Origin: an uncultured Lachnospiraceae bacterium
Lineage (GTDB): Bacteria > Bacillota > Clostridia > Lachnospirales > Lachnospiraceae
Length of the DNA stretch: 33,904 nt
Reading direction: 5' to 3'
Assembly: GCA_902794825.1 (NCBI GenBank)
Contig: CADBIU010000017.1
Location: forward strand, 1 to 33,904
How positions within the stretch are numbered: the first letter of the stretch is position 1; each line of letters starts with the position of its first letter. A program made the translations under genes and the position numbers. Of the stretch, positions 32,364-33,904 are shown piece by piece. A model generated the notes under the pieces. It saw only the letters and a list, made by a program, of their open reading frames with translations, was not told the origin of the DNA and did no database searches.

Positions 32364-33904
32364 ATGAAAAGATTAATAGCGGCAGCAGTAATCACGGCGA
32401 TAATGGCAGGCAGTCTCTTGGGATGCGGGGCCGGTCAGGCTAAGGAGCCGGCATCGCAGGATATGGCACAGAGTGAAGCCGTGCAGGAGCAGGCAGAACC
32501 TTCGCAGGAGCAGACTGAAGCAGCTCCGGAAGAGACCGCGCAGGCACAGCCCGCAGCAGGTCAGGAGGAAACCGCGCAGGCTAAAGAGGCTGAGTCCGAC
32601 GTCGTGCGCCCCGTTTATAAACTGCAGAGCCACTCTCGTATGGAAGAGAAGGACCTCACACTGATCGCAAGCGGTTCCTACGACACAGTCAGGCTTACAG
32701 AAGAAGCGGCCATGAACAATGTATATCTGAATAAAGCCATTGAAATAGAGAATGACCTGATCGCGGAGAGGTATGAGAAATCATTCGCGGAAGTCAAGGA
32801 AGCTGCTGAGAACGCTATAGCTGAGCAGAGAGAGGATACAGAAGAATTTCCTGTCGGGAATATGGAAGGAAAGATCATTCCGGTCCGGTGTGACCAGACA
32901 GTTCTGAGTTTTTATGAAGTGTCCTCAGTGTATTATCCCGGCGCGGCACACGGATCCATAGGTTACAGCGGATACAATTATAATCCCGAGAACGGCGCAC
33001 AGATCACACTTGCGGAAGTCTTTACGGATCCGGCTGCGCTGAAGCCTGTTGTGGCAAAATATCTCCGCGCCCAGGCTGACGGATCACCGGTAGAGGATGC
33101 GGAGGATGCGCTGCAGTTCTATTTTGACGAGGGCAATATGGACGCCCTGACGTGGGTGATCGATCAGGACGGCGTCACATTCCTCTTCGCGCCTTCCGAT
33201 ATCGCGCCTTATGCGATGGGAACACTGGAAGCCAGGATATATTTTGACAGGGAGCCCTCTCTCTTCACCGGTAATTACGGATCTTCCAAGGAAGGTTATG
33301 TGAAACCTTTGAGCCCGTATACGGAGATGACAGTGGATCTGGACGGAGACGGCAGCGACGAGAAACTGTCGGTGACCGGCACATATGAAGAGGGAAACGA
33401 GATCTACGCGTATTCCGGCATTCAGGTTTGTGTGGGAGATCAGGTCTGCACGACGGAACTGTACTGTTTCAGCATGCAGCCGAGCTTTGTGCACACAGAA
33501 GACGGAAGAAATTATGTATATGTGGTGACCGGAACAGATAACGATTATCCGGAACTGAGTGTATTTGCGATCAAAGACAATGTTCCGTCGTTCGTTGGCA
33601 AAATGGATGGCACCGGCTTCGCGTCAGCTTTCTATCCGGCTTATGTGGACGGCGAGTACAGCCTGGAACAGAGCGTTAACGAGCGCTATCCGATGATCGA
33701 CCCTTCGAAGTTCGCGCTCGGCACAAGAATGCAGCTTATGAGCACATACAGCGGCCGCCGCTTCTACAAGGTGGGAGAGGACGGAATGCCCGCTCCTCTG
33801 ACAGATTTATACGAGATTGACGCGGATATCACGCTCACCACCCTTGTGCCTGTGAAGGCGGAAGTAGTGGACCTTTCGAAAGAAGAAGCGACAGGCGAGG
33901 AGAA
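32364..33904 (+). CDS. DUF3298/DUF4163-type lipoprotein (partial)
   Basis: The gene runs off the right edge after 513 codons. It has a lipoprotein signal (MKRLIAAAVITAIMAGSLLG with lipobox LLGC), a Gln/Glu/Ala-rich linker (residues about 25-75), then a region resembling the DUF4163-DUF3298 pair of RsiV/PdaC-like envelope proteins, with SVYYPGAAHGSIGYSGYNY, GAQITLAEVF and VTFLFAPSDIAPYAMG. A later segment MTVDLDGDGSDEKLSV looks like an Asp-rich calcium-binding or FG-GAP-like turn. AGGAGG lies upstream of the ATG. It follows the XRE islet with its own promoter. The N-terminal half is reasonably recognised; the C-terminal half (from about residue 310) is not assigned. Confidence 0.82.
   Translation, partial: MKRLIAAAVITAIMAGSLLGCGAGQAKEPASQDMAQSEAVQEQAEPSQEQTEAAPEETAQAQPAAGQEETAQAKEAESDVVRPVYKLQSHSRMEEKDLTLIASGSYDTVRLTEEAAMNNVYLNKAIEIENDLIAERYEKSFAEVKEAAENAIAEQREDTEEFPVGNMEGKIIPVRCDQTVLSFYEVSSVYYPGAAHGSIGYSGYNYNPENGAQITLAEVFTDPAALKPVVAKYLRAQADGSPVEDAEDALQFYFDEGNMDALTWVIDQDGVTFLFAPSDIAPYAMGTLEARIYFDREPSLFTGNYGSSKEGYVKPLSPYTEMTVDLDGDGSDEKLSVTGTYEEGNEIYAYSGIQVCVGDQVCTTELYCFSMQPSFVHTEDGRNYVYVVTGTDNDYPELSVFAIKDNVPSFVGKMDGTGFASAFYPAYVDGEYSLEQSVNERYPMIDPSKFALGTRMQLMSTYSGRRFYKVGEDGMPAPLTDLYEIDADITLTTLVPVKAEVVDLSKEEATGEE

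Overview
The window looks like chromosomal DNA from a moderately GC-rich Gram-positive anaerobe of the Lachnospiraceae/Clostridia type. This is an inference from family content: strong GGAGG-type ribosome binding sites, many intrinsic terminators, an MsmX-type sugar ABC transporter without its own ATPase, a GH3 protein with inverted domain order, DUF4349 and DUF3298-type lipoproteins, and an ILEI-tailed SGNH protein beside an MBOAT acyltransferase. No rRNA, tRNA, CRISPR array, insertion sequence or phage gene was seen.

Layout. 1-3550 (minus): a phosphate module, with a PhoB/PhoP-like response regulator, a PhoR-like kinase, and a Na/Pi cotransporter carrying a PhoU-like tail (cut by the left edge) that has a tandem Pho-box-like repeat upstream. 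3704-6619 (plus): a large doubly membrane-anchored GH3 protein with permuted domains and several degenerate active-site motifs. 6710-7216 (minus): a QueT-type queuosine-precursor transporter subunit. 7381-16132 (plus): an alpha-glucan utilisation locus with a LacI regulator, sugar-binding lipoprotein, two permeases, DUF624 protein, 4-alpha-glucanotransferase and oligo-1,6-glucosidase. Two near-palindromic 16-bp sites flank the transporter promoter and are candidate LacI operators.

16300-18687 holds the most unusual gene: a 795-residue adenosine-deaminase-fold protein with an extra N-terminal region and a C-terminal Rossmann-like (possibly SLOG) domain. 18811-21393 is an ECF sigma factor, a likely membrane anti-sigma protein and a DUF4349 lipoprotein, with an ECF-like promoter upstream. 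21444-24390 is an MBOAT/SGNH pair for O-acylation of a surface glycan. 24435-31167 is mostly housekeeping: histidine phosphatase, a Kv-type channel with two TrkA_C domains, PepT, YfbR-type HD nucleotidase, YfcE-type phosphoesterase and a radical-SAM YgiQ containing a perfect 57-bp tandem duplication.

31271-32214 is an AT-richer islet with an XRE/DUF4160-like regulator and a coupled small ORF, driven by a promoter bracketed by two copies of an 18-bp repeat. 32364 to the right edge is a DUF3298/DUF4163-type lipoprotein. The best candidates for an undescribed system are the ADA-Rossmann fusion, the XRE/small-ORF islet and the degenerate permuted GH3 protein.
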